Notes: generated by a model from the letters alone, not told the origin. A stretch of DNA of 64,000 nucleotides from SCGC-AG-212-J23 sp036406675 (GCA_036406675.1 DASXAO010000172.1:1-64000); one strand, 5' to 3'; counted from the first letter of the stretch, positions 18,397 to 26,918 are shown. Numbers and translations: made by a program.

Positions 18397-20919
18397 ATGG
18401 GCAAGAAACTCATCATTGCGGAGAAACCGTCGGTCGCGGCCGACATCGCGCGTGCGCTCGGCGGCTTCACGCGCAAGGGCGACTATTTCGAGGGCGACGA
18501 GTACGTCCTGTCGTCGGCGGTGGGGCACCTGCTCGAGCTGGCCGTTCCGGAGAAGTACGACGTCAAGAAGGGCAAGTGGTCGTTCGCGCGGCTGCCGCTC
18601 ATCCCGCCGCATTTCGACCTCGCGCCGATCGAGAAAAACGAGAACCGGCTGAACCTCCTGCTGCGCCTGATGAAGCGCAAGGACATCGTCGGCCTGGTCA
18701 ACGCCTGCGACGCCGGACGCGAAGGCGAGCTGATCTTCCGCTACATCGTGCAGCATGCCAAGGCCAAGAAGCCGGTCGAGCGACTTTGGCTGCAATCGAT
18801 GACGCAGCAGTCGATCCGCGACGGGTTCGAGGACCTGCGCGCGGACAAGGCGATGCTGCCGCTCGCCGATGCCGCCAAGTGCCGCTCGGAAGCCGACTGG
18901 CTGGTCGGAATCAACGGCACCCGCGCGATGACCGCGTTCAACTCGAAAGAAGGCGGTTTCTATCTCACCACCGTCGGCCGGGTGCAGACGCCGACGCTCG
19001 CCATCCTGGTCGAGCGCGAGGAGAAGATCCGCGCTTTCGCGCCGAAGGACTACTGGGAGGTGCACGCGAAGTTTGGCGCGCACGCCGGCGAGTATCCCGG
19101 CCGCTGGTTCGATCCCAAGTTCAAGAAGGATGACGACGCGGAGCGCAAGGCCGAGCGGCTGTGGAGCGCGGCGACGGCCGAGGCGGTCGTCTCCGCCTGT
19201 CGTGGAAAGACCGGCGCCGCAAGCGAGGAGTCCAAGCCGACTACCCAGATCTCGCCGCCGTTGTTCGATCTCACCAGCCTGCAGCGCGAGGCCAATGCGC
19301 GCTTCGGATTTCCCGCCCGCATGACGCTGTCCCTGGCGCAGGCGCTTTACGAGCGCCACAAGGTCCTTACCTATCCGCGCACCGATTCGCGCGCGCTGCC
19401 CGAGGACTATGTCGCCACGGTCAAGAAGACCCTGGACTCGCTCACCGACCTGCGCGAGTACGCCGCCTTCGCGAAACAGATCCAGAAGCAGGGCTGGGTG
19501 AAGCCGAACAAGCGGATCTTCGACAACAGCAAGATCTCGGACCACTTCGCCATCATCCCGACGCTGCAGGTGCCCAAGCACCTGAATGAGGCGGAGCAGA
19601 AACTGTACGACTTCGTGGTGCGCCGGTTCCTCGCCGTGTTCTACCCGGCGGCGGAATTCCTGCAGACCACGCGCATCACGCGCGTTGGCGAGCACCACTT
19701 CAAGACCGAGGGGAAGGTTCTGCAGAATCCCGGCTGGCTGGCGGTCTACGGCCGCAGCGGCGGCGAGGAGAACGAGAACCTGCCGCCGATCGAGGGCAAC
19801 GAGAAGGTGAAGGTGCTGGAGGTCGCCGCGCAGGCGAACCAGACCAAGCCGCCGCCGCGCTACACCGAGGCGACGCTGCTCTCGGCGATGGAAGGCGCGG
19901 GCAAGCTGGTCGAGGACGACGAGCTGCGCGAGGCCATGGGCGCCAAGGGCCTGGGCACGCCGGCGACGCGCGCCGCCATCATCGAAGGACTCATCCGGGA
20001 AGAGTACGTGCACCGCGAGGGGCGCGAGCTGGTGCCGACGCCCAAGGCCTTCTCACTTCTCTTCGCGCTGCACGTGATGACCATCCCCGAGCTCGCCTCC
20101 CCCGAGCTCACCGGCGAATGGGAGCACAAGCTCAAGCTGATCGAGGCGGGCAGTTTCACGCGCGAAGAGTTCATGGAGCATATCTCCGAACTCGTGCGCA
20201 AGGTCGTCGCGATCATCAAGGACGGCGACATCCCCGACACGGTGTTCGCCACCGTGCGGGCGCCGTGCCCGAAGTGCGGCGGCGAAGTACAGGAGAACTA
20301 CCGCAAATTCCAGTGCCAGAAGTGCGACTTCTCGATCTGGAAGGTGGTGTCCGGGCGCGAGTGGTCGGCGGACGAGATCGCCGAGCTGATCAAGAAGCGC
20401 TCGATCGGCCCGCTAACCGGCTTTCGCAGCAAAATGGGCAAGCCGTTCGCCGCGGTCGTGAAATTGAACGACGAGCTGCGCCCCGAGTTCGACTTCGGCC
20501 AGGCTTCAGGCGAGAGCGCGGAGGCGCCGGACTTCAGCGGGCAGGAACCGCTCGGCGTATGCCCCAAGGACGGCGGCCGGGTGTTCGAGCACGGGATGGT
20601 CTACACCTGCGAAAACGCCGTGGGGCCCAAACGCGGCTGCGATTTCCGCTCCGGCCGCATGATCCTGCAGCAGCCGATCGAGCGCGAGCAGATGAAGAAG
20701 CTGCTCGAAACCGGCCGCACCGACCTGCTCACCGGATTCGTGTCGAAGAAAGGGCGCCGCTTCAAGGCGTTCCTCGTCAAGCAGCCCGACGGCAAGATCG
20801 GCTTCGAGTTCCAGCCGCGCGCCAAGGACAAGGCGGACAAGCCGGAGAAAGCCGACAAGACGCCCGAGGAGAAGCCTACACGTCGAGGTTCCGCACCCCG
20901 AGCGCGTTCGACTCGATGA
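18397..20919 (+). CDS. topB: DNA topoisomerase III (type IA)
   Basis: A type IA topoisomerase of 840 residues that passes single strands and decatenates DNA. The TOPRIM domain starts LIIAEKPSVAADIARAL and contains CDAGREGEL. The catalytic Tyr is in LTYPRTDSRALP near residue 326. Two C-terminal zinc-ribbon-like segments follow, CPKCGGEV...CQKCDF and CPKDGGRV...CDFRSGRM, then a Lys-rich tail. The ATG at 18397 (MGKKLIIAEKP) is where homologues begin; an in-frame codon ten residues upstream is unlikely. The last 44 bp overlap convergent gyrB, so two topoisomerases with different roles share their 3' ends. Confidence 0.95.
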   Translation: MGKKLIIAEKPSVAADIARALGGFTRKGDYFEGDEYVLSSAVGHLLELAVPEKYDVKKGKWSFARLPLIPPHFDLAPIEKNENRLNLLLRLMKRKDIVGLVNACDAGREGELIFRYIVQHAKAKKPVERLWLQSMTQQSIRDGFEDLRADKAMLPLADAAKCRSEADWLVGINGTRAMTAFNSKEGGFYLTTVGRVQTPTLAILVEREEKIRAFAPKDYWEVHAKFGAHAGEYPGRWFDPKFKKDDDAERKAERLWSAATAEAVVSACRGKTGAASEESKPTTQISPPLFDLTSLQREANARFGFPARMTLSLAQALYERHKVLTYPRTDSRALPEDYVATVKKTLDSLTDLREYAAFAKQIQKQGWVKPNKRIFDNSKISDHFAIIPTLQVPKHLNEAEQKLYDFVVRRFLAVFYPAAEFLQTTRITRVGEHHFKTEGKVLQNPGWLAVYGRSGGEENENLPPIEGNEKVKVLEVAAQANQTKPPPRYTEATLLSAMEGAGKLVEDDELREAMGAKGLGTPATRAAIIEGLIREEYVHREGRELVPTPKAFSLLFALHVMTIPELASPELTGEWEHKLKLIEAGSFTREEFMEHISELVRKVVAIIKDGDIPDTVFATVRAPCPKCGGEVQENYRKFQCQKCDFSIWKVVSGREWSADEIAELIKKRSIGPLTGFRSKMGKPFAAVVKLNDELRPEFDFGQASGESAEAPDFSGQEPLGVCPKDGGRVFEHGMVYTCENAVGPKRGCDFRSGRMILQQPIEREQMKKLLETGRTDLLTGFVSKKGRRFKAFLVKQPDGKIGFEFQPRAKDKADKPEKADKTPEEKPTRRGSAPRARSTR

Positions 20920-23368
20920 AGGCCCGGCGCGGCTCCACCTCGTCGCCCATCAGCTTGGTGAAGATCTCGTCGGCGGCGATGCCGTCCTCGATCTGGACCT
21001 TGAGGAGGCGCCGCGTCCCGGGGTCCATGGTGGTTTCCCAGAGCTGCTCCGGGTTCATCTCGCCCAGGCCCTTGTAGCGCTGCAGCGTGGTGGCCTTCTC
21101 CACCTCGCCCAGCAGCCACTTCATCGCTTCCGCGAAGTCGCGCACCGGCTGTTTCTTGTCGCCGCGCTGCACGTAGGCGCCCGCGCCGATCAGGCCGCGC
21201 AGCATCTCGGCGGTCTGGCGGATCTGGGCGTAGTCTCCTGAGTGCACGAACTCGGTGTCGATCGCGGTCATGCGCACGTTGCCGTGGCGGGTGCGCTCGA
21301 TGCGCACCTGGTAGCGCTCGGTCTTCTGGTCGAAGTGGGGCGCCACGGCCAGCCCGTCGCTGCCGATGGCCGCCTCGAGCGCCTCGGCCGAGGCCTCGGC
21401 GGTCTCGCGCCGCGAAAGGTCGATCTGGGCGCCACCGAGGATCGCCAGCAGCACCTCGCGGTCGATCAGTCGCGAAACGCGTCCGATGACCGCCTCGGAC
21501 AGCAGGAACGATTTCGCGAGCTGGGCGAGCGCATCGCCCGCGATGGCCTCGCGCCTCGCGCCCGGGTGCAGGGCGGCGTCGACCAGCGCCTGCCTGAGCA
21601 TGAACTCGTTCAGCTCGTGCTCGTCCTTGAGATAGCGCTCTTCCTTGCCGAGCTTGGCGCGGTAGAGCGGCGGCTGGGCGATGTAGATATGGCCGCGCTC
21701 CACCAGCTCGGGCATCTGCCGATAGAAAAACGTGAGCAGCAGGGTGCGGATATGCGAGCCGTCGACGTCCGCGTCGGTCATGATGATGATGCGGTGGTAG
21801 CGCAGCTTGTCGGCGTTGTACTCCTCCTTGCCGATGCCGCAGCCCAGCGCCGTGATCAGGGTCGCGATCTCGGCCGAGGAGAGCAGCTTGTCGAAGCGGG
21901 CGCGCTCCACGTTCAGGATCTTGCCTTTGAGCGGCAGGATCGCCTGGAACTTGCGGTCGCGCCCCTGCTTGGCGGAGCCGCCGGCCGAGTCGCCCTCGAC
22001 CAGGTAGAGCTCGCACAGCGCCGGATCGCGCTCCTGGCAGTCGGCGAGCTTGCCGGGCAGGCCCATGCCGTCCAGCACGCCCTTGCGGCGCGTCATCTCG
22101 CGCGCCTTGCGCGCCGCCTCGCGCGCGGCAGCCGCCTCGACGATCTTCACGGTGATGGTGCGCGCGTCCGCCGGGCGCTCGTCGAGGTACTCGCGCAGCC
22201 GCTCGGCGACGATCTCCTCTACCACCGGGCGCACCTCGGAGGACACCAGCTTCTCCTTGGTCTGCGACGAGAACTTCGGCTCCGGCACCTTCACCGAGAG
22301 CACGCAGGCGAGCCCCTCGCGCATGTCGTCGCCGGTGGTTTCAACCTTCGCCTTCTTCGCGATCTCGTTTTCCTCGATGTACTTGTTGAGCACGCGCGTC
22401 ATCGCCGCGCGCAGGCCGGTGAGATGCGTGCCGCCGTCCTTCTGCGGGATGTTGTTGGTGAAGCAGAGGACGCTCTCCTGATAGGAGTCGTTCCACTGCA
22501 TCGACACCTCGACCGCGATTCCGTCCTTCTCCCCCTGGCCATGGAACACGTTCGGGTGCAGCACGTTCTTCGCCCGATTCATGTACTCGACGAATCCCTG
22601 GACGCCGCCGGAGAAGGCGAAGTTCTCCTCCTTGCCGGCGCGCTGGTCGATGAGCACGATCTTGACGCCGTTGTTCAGGAACGAGAGCTCGCGCAGGCGA
22701 CGCGCCAGGATGTCGTAGTGATAGTCGATCGAGCCGAAGGTCTCGCGCGAGGCGAGGAAGTGCACCTCGGTGCCGCGGCGCTCGGTGCGGCCCGCTTCCT
22801 TCAGCGGCGCGGCGGCGGCGCCGTTGCGGAACTCCATCTGGTGGACCCGGCCGTCGCGCCAGACCGTCAGGCGCAGCCACTCCGAAAGCGCGTTGACCAC
22901 CGACACCCCGACGCCGTGCAGGCCGCCCGAGACCTTGTACGAATTGGAGTCGAACTTGCCGCCCGCGTGCAGCTCCGTCATGACAATCTCGGCTGCGGAG
23001 CGCTTGGCCTCGTCGTCTTCCTTGATCCCGGTCGGGATGCCGCGGCCGTTGTCGAGCACCGAGATCGAGTTGTCGGTATGGATGGTGACCACGATCTCGT
23101 CGCAGAAACCGGCGAGCGCCTCGTCGACCGCGTTGTCCACGACTTCGAACACCATGTGGTGCAGGCCGGTGCCGTCGGAGGTGTCGCCGATATACATGCC
23201 GGGGCGCTTGCGCACCGCTTCGAGGCCCTTCAGGACCTTGATCGAGTCCGAGCCGTACTCGGAGGTCGCCTCCGGCTTAGCGGAGGTCGCCTCCGGCTTG
23301 GAGGAAGTCGCCTCCGGCTTGGCGCTGCCCTCGGGTTTGCCCGGGTCTGGTTTTTCCTGTTCGGACAA
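20876..23368 (-). CDS. gyrB: DNA gyrase subunit B
   Basis: The ATPase subunit of gyrase, 830 residues (E. coli 804). GHKL ATPase motifs: EVVDNAVDEALAG, DNGRGIPTGI and GGLHGVGVSVVNALS. TOPRIM motifs: LVEGDSAGGSAKQGRD and MTDADVDGSHIRTL. C-terminal GyrA-contact segment: RYKGLGEMNPEQLW. It starts with TTG at 23368, 4 nt after the dnaN stop. Before the conserved SIKVLKGLEAVRKRPGMYIG there is an extra ~38-residue tail made mostly of a threefold KPEATS repeat, unusual for GyrB. It is third in the dnaA-dnaN-gyrB cluster, the classical origin order but lacking recF. Confidence 0.97.
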   Translation of the reverse strand: MSEQEKPDPGKPEGSAKPEATSSKPEATSAKPEATSEYGSDSIKVLKGLEAVRKRPGMYIGDTSDGTGLHHMVFEVVDNAVDEALAGFCDEIVVTIHTDNSISVLDNGRGIPTGIKEDDEAKRSAAEIVMTELHAGGKFDSNSYKVSGGLHGVGVSVVNALSEWLRLTVWRDGRVHQMEFRNGAAAAPLKEAGRTERRGTEVHFLASRETFGSIDYHYDILARRLRELSFLNNGVKIVLIDQRAGKEENFAFSGGVQGFVEYMNRAKNVLHPNVFHGQGEKDGIAVEVSMQWNDSYQESVLCFTNNIPQKDGGTHLTGLRAAMTRVLNKYIEENEIAKKAKVETTGDDMREGLACVLSVKVPEPKFSSQTKEKLVSSEVRPVVEEIVAERLREYLDERPADARTITVKIVEAAAAREAARKAREMTRRKGVLDGMGLPGKLADCQERDPALCELYLVEGDSAGGSAKQGRDRKFQAILPLKGKILNVERARFDKLLSSAEIATLITALGCGIGKEEYNADKLRYHRIIIMTDADVDGSHIRTLLLTFFYRQMPELVERGHIYIAQPPLYRAKLGKEERYLKDEHELNEFMLRQALVDAALHPGARREAIAGDALAQLAKSFLLSEAVIGRVSRLIDREVLLAILGGAQIDLSRRETAEASAEALEAAIGSDGLAVAPHFDQKTERYQVRIERTRHGNVRMTAIDTEFVHSGDYAQIRQTAEMLRGLIGAGAYVQRGDKKQPVRDFAEAMKWLLGEVEKATTLQRYKGLGEMNPEQLWETTMDPGTRRLLKVQIEDGIAADEIFTKLMGDEVEPRRAFIESNALGVRNLDV
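23261..23323 (-). repeat. 21-bp x3 in-frame tandem repeat in gyrB 5' end
   Basis: Three near-identical 21-bp units encode AKPEATS, SKPEATS and AKPEATS in the N-terminal extension of GyrB. The units are almost identical at the DNA level, so the expansion looks recent. The repeat precedes the ATPase domain and probably forms a flexible tail. Confidence 0.88.
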
Positions 23369-23372
23369 GGCG

Positions 23373-24479
23373 CTAGATCCTCATCGGCATGACGACGTAC
23401 TTGAAATCCTTCTCCGAGGCATACGAGATCAGCGCGCTCGAGGAAGCGTCGCCGAAGGCACACTCGATTTCGGCGCCGGGCACGTTGTTCAGGACGTCGA
23501 GCAGGTAGTTGACGTTGAAGCCGATGTCGAGCGCGTCGCCGGAGTACTTGACCTCCATCTCCTCGTGCGCCTCCTCCTGCTCCGCGTTGGATGACACGAT
23601 CTTCAGGCTGCCTTCTCCCAGCACCCAGCGTACCCCGCGGAACTTCTCGTTCGACAGGATCGCGGCGCGCAGCAGCGCCTGGCGCAGCGGCTCGCGCTCG
23701 ATCTGAAGCCGGTTCTTGTGCTGGGCAGGGATCACGCGCGTGTAGTCGGGGAACTTGCCGTCGACCAGCTTCGAGACGAGCTCGACGGAGCCGAAACTGA
23801 ATGCGGCCTGGGTGGAAGAAAGCTGGATGCTCACTTCCTCGTCGCTGTCGGCGAGGAGCTTCGACAGCTCGAGCACCGTCTTTCGCGGCACGATGACTTC
23901 CTGGCGCGGCAGCTCCGCCGCCAGCTTGAGGGTCGCCAGCGCGAGCCGGTGGCCGTCGGTCGCGACGAGCTTCAGGCTGCGGTCCTCGACCACCATGAGC
24001 AGCCCGTTCAGGTAATAGCGGATGTCCTGCTGCGCCATGGCGTACTGCACGAGCGACAGCAGGCGCCGCAGTGCCCTCTGCTCGAGCTTGAGGTGCGCCG
24101 CCTCGCCGGAGGGCTTGGCGAGTCTGGGGAAGTCCTCGGCCGGCAGGCTTTGCAGCGAGAACCGGCTCCGGCCCGCCTTGACCACGAGCTTCTTGTCCTG
24201 CTGCTGCAGGATCACCTCGGCCGAGTCCGGCAGCGCTCGCAGAATGTCCAGCAGCTTGCGGGCGCCGACGGTGATGGAATGCGATTCGGCGGCCGCCTCC
24301 AGGCCGCTCCTGGCGGTGATCTGGATTTCGATGTCGGTGGCGAGGAACGAAAGCTTGCCGCCGACGCGCTCGATCAGCACGTTGGACAGGATCGGCAGGG
24401 TGTGTCGGCGCTCGATGATTCCGCTCACCGCAGAAAGGGGCCCGAGGATCTCGTCGCGCTTTGCTTTGACCAGAACCAT
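23373..24479 (-). CDS. dnaN: DNA polymerase III beta sliding clamp
   Basis: A ring-forming processivity clamp, 368 residues, three repeated clamp domains. It starts MVLVKAKRDEILGPLSAVSGIIERRHTLP-like (first residues visible as MVLVKAKRDEILGPL) and ends with the typical Met-Arg-Ile tail preceded by YVVMPM, part of the clamp-peptide pocket. It is separated from dnaA by a 215-bp gap carrying origin-like features and from gyrB by 4 bp, so dnaN-gyrB are surely cotranscribed. Confidence 0.97.
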   Translation of the reverse strand: MVLVKAKRDEILGPLSAVSGIIERRHTLPILSNVLIERVGGKLSFLATDIEIQITARSGLEAAAESHSITVGARKLLDILRALPDSAEVILQQQDKKLVVKAGRSRFSLQSLPAEDFPRLAKPSGEAAHLKLEQRALRRLLSLVQYAMAQQDIRYYLNGLLMVVEDRSLKLVATDGHRLALATLKLAAELPRQEVIVPRKTVLELSKLLADSDEEVSIQLSSTQAAFSFGSVELVSKLVDGKFPDYTRVIPAQHKNRLQIEREPLRQALLRAAILSNEKFRGVRWVLGEGSLKIVSSNAEQEEAHEEMEVKYSGDALDIGFNVNYLLDVLNNVPGAEIECAFGDASSSALISYASEKDFKYVVMPMRI

Positions 24480-24694
24480 TTGTTCGTTACCTTTGTATCA
24501 ATAACTAGTAATAGGTAATAGAGGCGCCGCCGTCGCGGGGTAACGCGTGAACGCGCTTGCGGGCCAATGGCTTGGCGCTGGTGCGGACCCCTTGGCAAGC
24601 TGTGGAGCCGCTGTGCGGCGCTGTGGACAGAATTTCGCCTTTCGCCCCGCCGCCAAGTTACCCACAGCTTGTCCGGTCTTCGCGCACAGCTTCC
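24480..24694. other. oriC: candidate chromosomal replication origin (oriC) between dnaA and dnaN
   Basis: A gene-free 215-bp gap. Near dnaN it has an AT-rich run (24491-24522) unlike its surroundings, a candidate unwinding element, including the trinucleotide-like string TAGTAATAGGTAATAG (24506-24521) reminiscent of DnaA-trios. Near dnaA it has DnaA-box-like sites with a CCACA core: TTACCCACA (24658-24666, one mismatch to TTATNCACA), CTGTCCACA on the minus strand (24630-24622) and GGCTCCACA on the minus strand (24609-24601). The first is good, the others weak. Position beside dnaA, parAB and parS supports an origin, but the gap upstream of dnaA also holds a perfect box. Confidence 0.55.
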
Positions 24695-26029
24695 TCATCC
24701 TTTGAGCACCTGCTCGAGGATGAGGTAGTCGCGGTTGAGCCCGGTGTCCTGCTTGCGCAGGCTGGCGATCGTGCGGCAGGCATGCAGCACCGTGGTGTGG
24801 TCGCGGTTGCCGAAGGCCTCGCCGATCTCCGGCAGGCTCATCTGGGTGAGGTCCTTGGCGAGCGCCATGGCAACCTGGCGCGGCCGGGCCACGTTGCGGT
24901 TGCGCTTTTTCGAATGCATGTCGGAGATCTTGATCTTGAAGTACTCGGCGACGGTCTTCTGGATTCCCTCCACGCTCACCTGGCGGCTCGCGACGTTCAG
25001 GATGTCGCGCAGCGCTTCCTTGGCGAGGTCGAGCGAGAGCTCGCGCGCATTGAAGCGGGCAAAGGCGAGCACCTTCTTCAGCGCCCCCTCGAGCTCGCGC
25101 ACGTTCGACCGGATGTGCTTGGCGATGAAGAAGGCGATGTCCTCGGACAGCGCAATCGAATCGGCCTCGGCCTTCTTCAGCACGATCGCCACGCGCATCT
25201 CGAGCTCCGGCGGCTCGATCGCCACGGTCAGCCCCCAGCCGAAGCGCGAGATCAGCCGCTCTTCCATGCCGGCGATCTCCTTGGGGTAGGTATCGCAGGT
25301 GATGACGATCTGCTTGTGCGCCTCGACCAGCGCGTTGAAGGCGTAGAAGAACTCCTCCTGCGTGCGGCCCTTGTTCGAGAAGAACTGGATGTCGTCGATG
25401 AGCAGCAGATCGAGGGAGTGGTAATAGCGCTTGAACTCGTCGAAGGATTTCTGCTGGTAAGCGCGCACTACGTCGGTGACATACTGCTCGGCGTGACTGT
25501 AGCGGATCCGCGCCTGCGGCCGGCCGTCGGCGAGATGGTTGCCGATCGCCTGCAGCAAGTGGGTCTTGCCCAGCCCTACTCCGCCGTAGATGAACAGCGG
25601 GTTGTAGGAGATGCCGGGATTCTCGGCGACCTGAATGGCGGCCGCGCGGGCGAGCTGGTTCGCCTTGCCGGTCACGAAGCTGTCGAAGGTAAAAGCGCGG
25701 TTGAGCCGGCCACGCTCGGGCGCGGCCGGGGCGCCTTCGGCTCCGGCGCGCGCGGGCGCCTGCGCCGCGCGCGGCAGCATTTCGGGGGCGCGGGCGAGCA
25801 CCAGCCTCAGCCCGAGCTCGCGGCCGCTCGCCTCGGTGGCGAGGCGCTCGATGCGGGCGGCGAAGCGCTCGCGCACCAGCTCGAGCACGAAGCGGTTGGG
25901 CGCGGCCAGCACCAGCGTGTCGGCAGCCCCGTCGGCCTCCGGCGCTAGCGGCCGAATCCAGGTGTTGAATTGTTGCGCGGGCAGCTCCTGCTCGAGGCGA
26001 CGCAGGCAGGCATCCCAGAGGTTGTGCAT
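24695..26029 (-). CDS. dnaA: chromosomal replication initiator DnaA
   Basis: An AAA+ initiator of 444 residues. Domain I (about 1-85) begins LWDACLRRLEQELPAQQFNTW, followed by a short Ala/Pro-rich domain II. Domain III has Walker A GGVGLGKTHLLQAIG, Walker B LLLIDDIQFF and the sensor region. Domain IV carries the DNA-binding signature GNRDHTTVLHACRTI, which contacts DnaA boxes. It is transcribed away from rpmH; a minus-strand TAAAAT and a DnaA box lie in its upstream region, so autoregulation is plausible. Confidence 0.98.
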   Translation of the reverse strand: MHNLWDACLRRLEQELPAQQFNTWIRPLAPEADGAADTLVLAAPNRFVLELVRERFAARIERLATEASGRELGLRLVLARAPEMLPRAAQAPARAGAEGAPAAPERGRLNRAFTFDSFVTGKANQLARAAAIQVAENPGISYNPLFIYGGVGLGKTHLLQAIGNHLADGRPQARIRYSHAEQYVTDVVRAYQQKSFDEFKRYYHSLDLLLIDDIQFFSNKGRTQEEFFYAFNALVEAHKQIVITCDTYPKEIAGMEERLISRFGWGLTVAIEPPELEMRVAIVLKKAEADSIALSEDIAFFIAKHIRSNVRELEGALKKVLAFARFNARELSLDLAKEALRDILNVASRQVSVEGIQKTVAEYFKIKISDMHSKKRNRNVARPRQVAMALAKDLTQMSLPEIGEAFGNRDHTTVLHACRTIASLRKQDTGLNRDYLILEQVLKG

Positions 26030-26055
26030 CTTGTAGTCGGCCCGGTTGGTAGGCC

Positions 26056-26114
26056 CCAGGTGATTCGCCTGGTCGAGGAGAGAATTTTACCTTCTTGCCC
26101 CCGGGTTATCCACA
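26056..26114 (-). promoter_or_regulatory. dnaA upstream region: DnaA box, -10 element, leader hairpin
   Basis: A perfect DnaA box TTATCCACA lies at 26106-26114 (plus-strand orientation). Reading towards dnaA, a TAAAAT -10 candidate follows at 26089-26084, placing the box in the -35 region. A small hairpin CCAGG/CCTGG (26056-26060, 26068-26072) lies in the leader. A DnaA-bound box here would occlude polymerase, consistent with the autorepression known for dnaA genes. Confidence 0.5.
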
Positions 26115-26159
26115 GCGCCGCGGCGCGCCAAGCGTGCCGCAAGCGAGGCGTACGCCTAT

Positions 26160-26189
26160 TTGACAATGCATTGACGCGCGCGCTCTAAT
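26160..26189 (+). promoter_or_regulatory. strong sigma70 promoter for rpmH
   Basis: A perfect -35 TTGACA (26160-26165), an 18-nt spacer and TCTAAT (26184-26189, 5 of 6) precede rpmH, the best hexamer pair in the window. Initiation near 26196 gives a leader of roughly 16 nt. It should drive rpmH-rnpA-yidD-yidC-mnmE. Confidence 0.7.
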
Positions 26190-26211
26190 ACCGCCCTTTT
26201 TCGGACCGGCG

Positions 26212-26352
26212 ATGGCGACGAAGCGGACCTACCAACCCTCCAAGACACGGCGCGCGCGGCGCCACGGTTTTCTCGTGCGCAGCGGCACACGAGGCGGGCG
26301 CGCGGTGCTGCGCAACCGTCGCGCGCGCGGCCGTCGGCGGCTCGGGCTCTAG
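26212..26352 (+). CDS. rpmH: 50S ribosomal protein L34
   Basis: A 46-residue, highly basic protein: KRTYQPSKTRRARRHGFL and TRGGRAVL followed by an Arg-rich tail are the L34 signature. The start reads MATKRTYQ, two residues longer than the usual MKRTYQ. It heads the conserved rpmH-rnpA-yidD-yidC-mnmE cluster, transcribed divergently from dnaA. Another frame stays open through the whole of rpmH and continues into rnpA. Confidence 0.95.
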   Translation: MATKRTYQPSKTRRARRHGFLVRSGTRGGRAVLRNRRARGRRRLGL

Positions 26353-26360
26353 CCGCGGGC

Positions 26361-26702
26361 GTCAAGCGCTTCGGGCTCGGCGCTGGCCGGCGCCTCACGC
26401 AAAAAGCGCAATTCGAACGCCTGCTGCGCGACGGCAGGCAAGAAAAAGTGGCTGGCTACACCTTCTATCTGGAAAGCCGTGATGCGGGCGCCCCGCGCCT
26501 GGGACTGCTCGTGACGCGCAGGCATGCCGCCCGGGCAAGCGAGCGCAACCGCATCAAGCGGTGCATACGCGAGGCATTTCGCCTCGAGCAGGACCGGCTC
26601 GGCGCGGTCGACCTGCTGGTGCGGCCGCCCTACGGCGTCAAGCCTTCCCCCGGCATGATCGCGCGGCTGCGCGGCATCTTCGCCACGCTGAGCGTCGCGT
26701 GA
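26361..26702 (+). CDS. rnpA: ribonuclease P protein component, start codon not identifiable
   Basis: The protein cofactor of RNase P, which matures tRNA 5' ends. Family features are clear: GRRLTQKAQFERLLRDGRQ in the N-terminal third, PRLGLLVTRRHAARASERN and RIKRCIREAFR (the RNR motif region). The only ATG, GTG or TTG in frame near the 5' end is GTG at 26448, which would drop about 29 conserved residues. The frame is open back to 26175, right through rpmH, with no canonical start anywhere in it. The coordinate 26361 marks where homology should begin, not a proven start. Its stop overlaps the yidD GTG as GTGA. Confidence 0.8.
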   Translation, partial: VKRFGLGAGRRLTQKAQFERLLRDGRQEKVAGYTFYLESRDAGAPRLGLLVTRRHAARASERNRIKRCIREAFRLEQDRLGAVDLLVRPPYGVKPSPGMIARLRGIFATLSVA

Positions 26703-26911
26703 GCGCTCGCCTTCTCCTTGGCGTCGTAAAGGCATACCAGTGGTGCGTGCGCCCGCTTCTGCCGCGCGCCTGCCGTTTCCATCCGAGTTGCTCCGACTAC
26801 GCCTGCGAGGCGCTCACGCGCCACGGCACCTGGCGCGGCGGCCTGCTGAGCGCGCGGCGACTTTGCCGCTGCGGCCCCTGGCACGCCGGCGGCTACGATC
26901 CGGTGCCGTGA
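26699..26911 (+). CDS. yidD: membrane protein insertion efficiency factor YidD
   Basis: A 70-residue amphipathic protein that aids YidC/Sec-dependent insertion. The conserved block CRFHPSCSDYACEALTRHG is intact with its cysteines, followed by RRLCRCGPWHAGGYDPVP, the typical C-terminus. The start GTG overlaps the rnpA stop (GTGA, 26699-26702), indicating coupling. Position between rnpA and yidC is invariant across proteobacteria. Confidence 0.94.
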   Translation: MSARLLLGVVKAYQWCVRPLLPRACRFHPSCSDYACEALTRHGTWRGGLLSARRLCRCGPWHAGGYDPVP

Positions 26912-26918
26912 CGTGAAG

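Noticed and set aside
21242..23392. 716-codon open frame antisense to gyrB
   Set aside because: Same shadow effect; the sense strand has every gyrase motif.
26448..26450. GTG 26448 as the true rnpA start
   Set aside because: It would delete the conserved N-terminal segment of the RNase P protein; listed as a problem rather than accepted.
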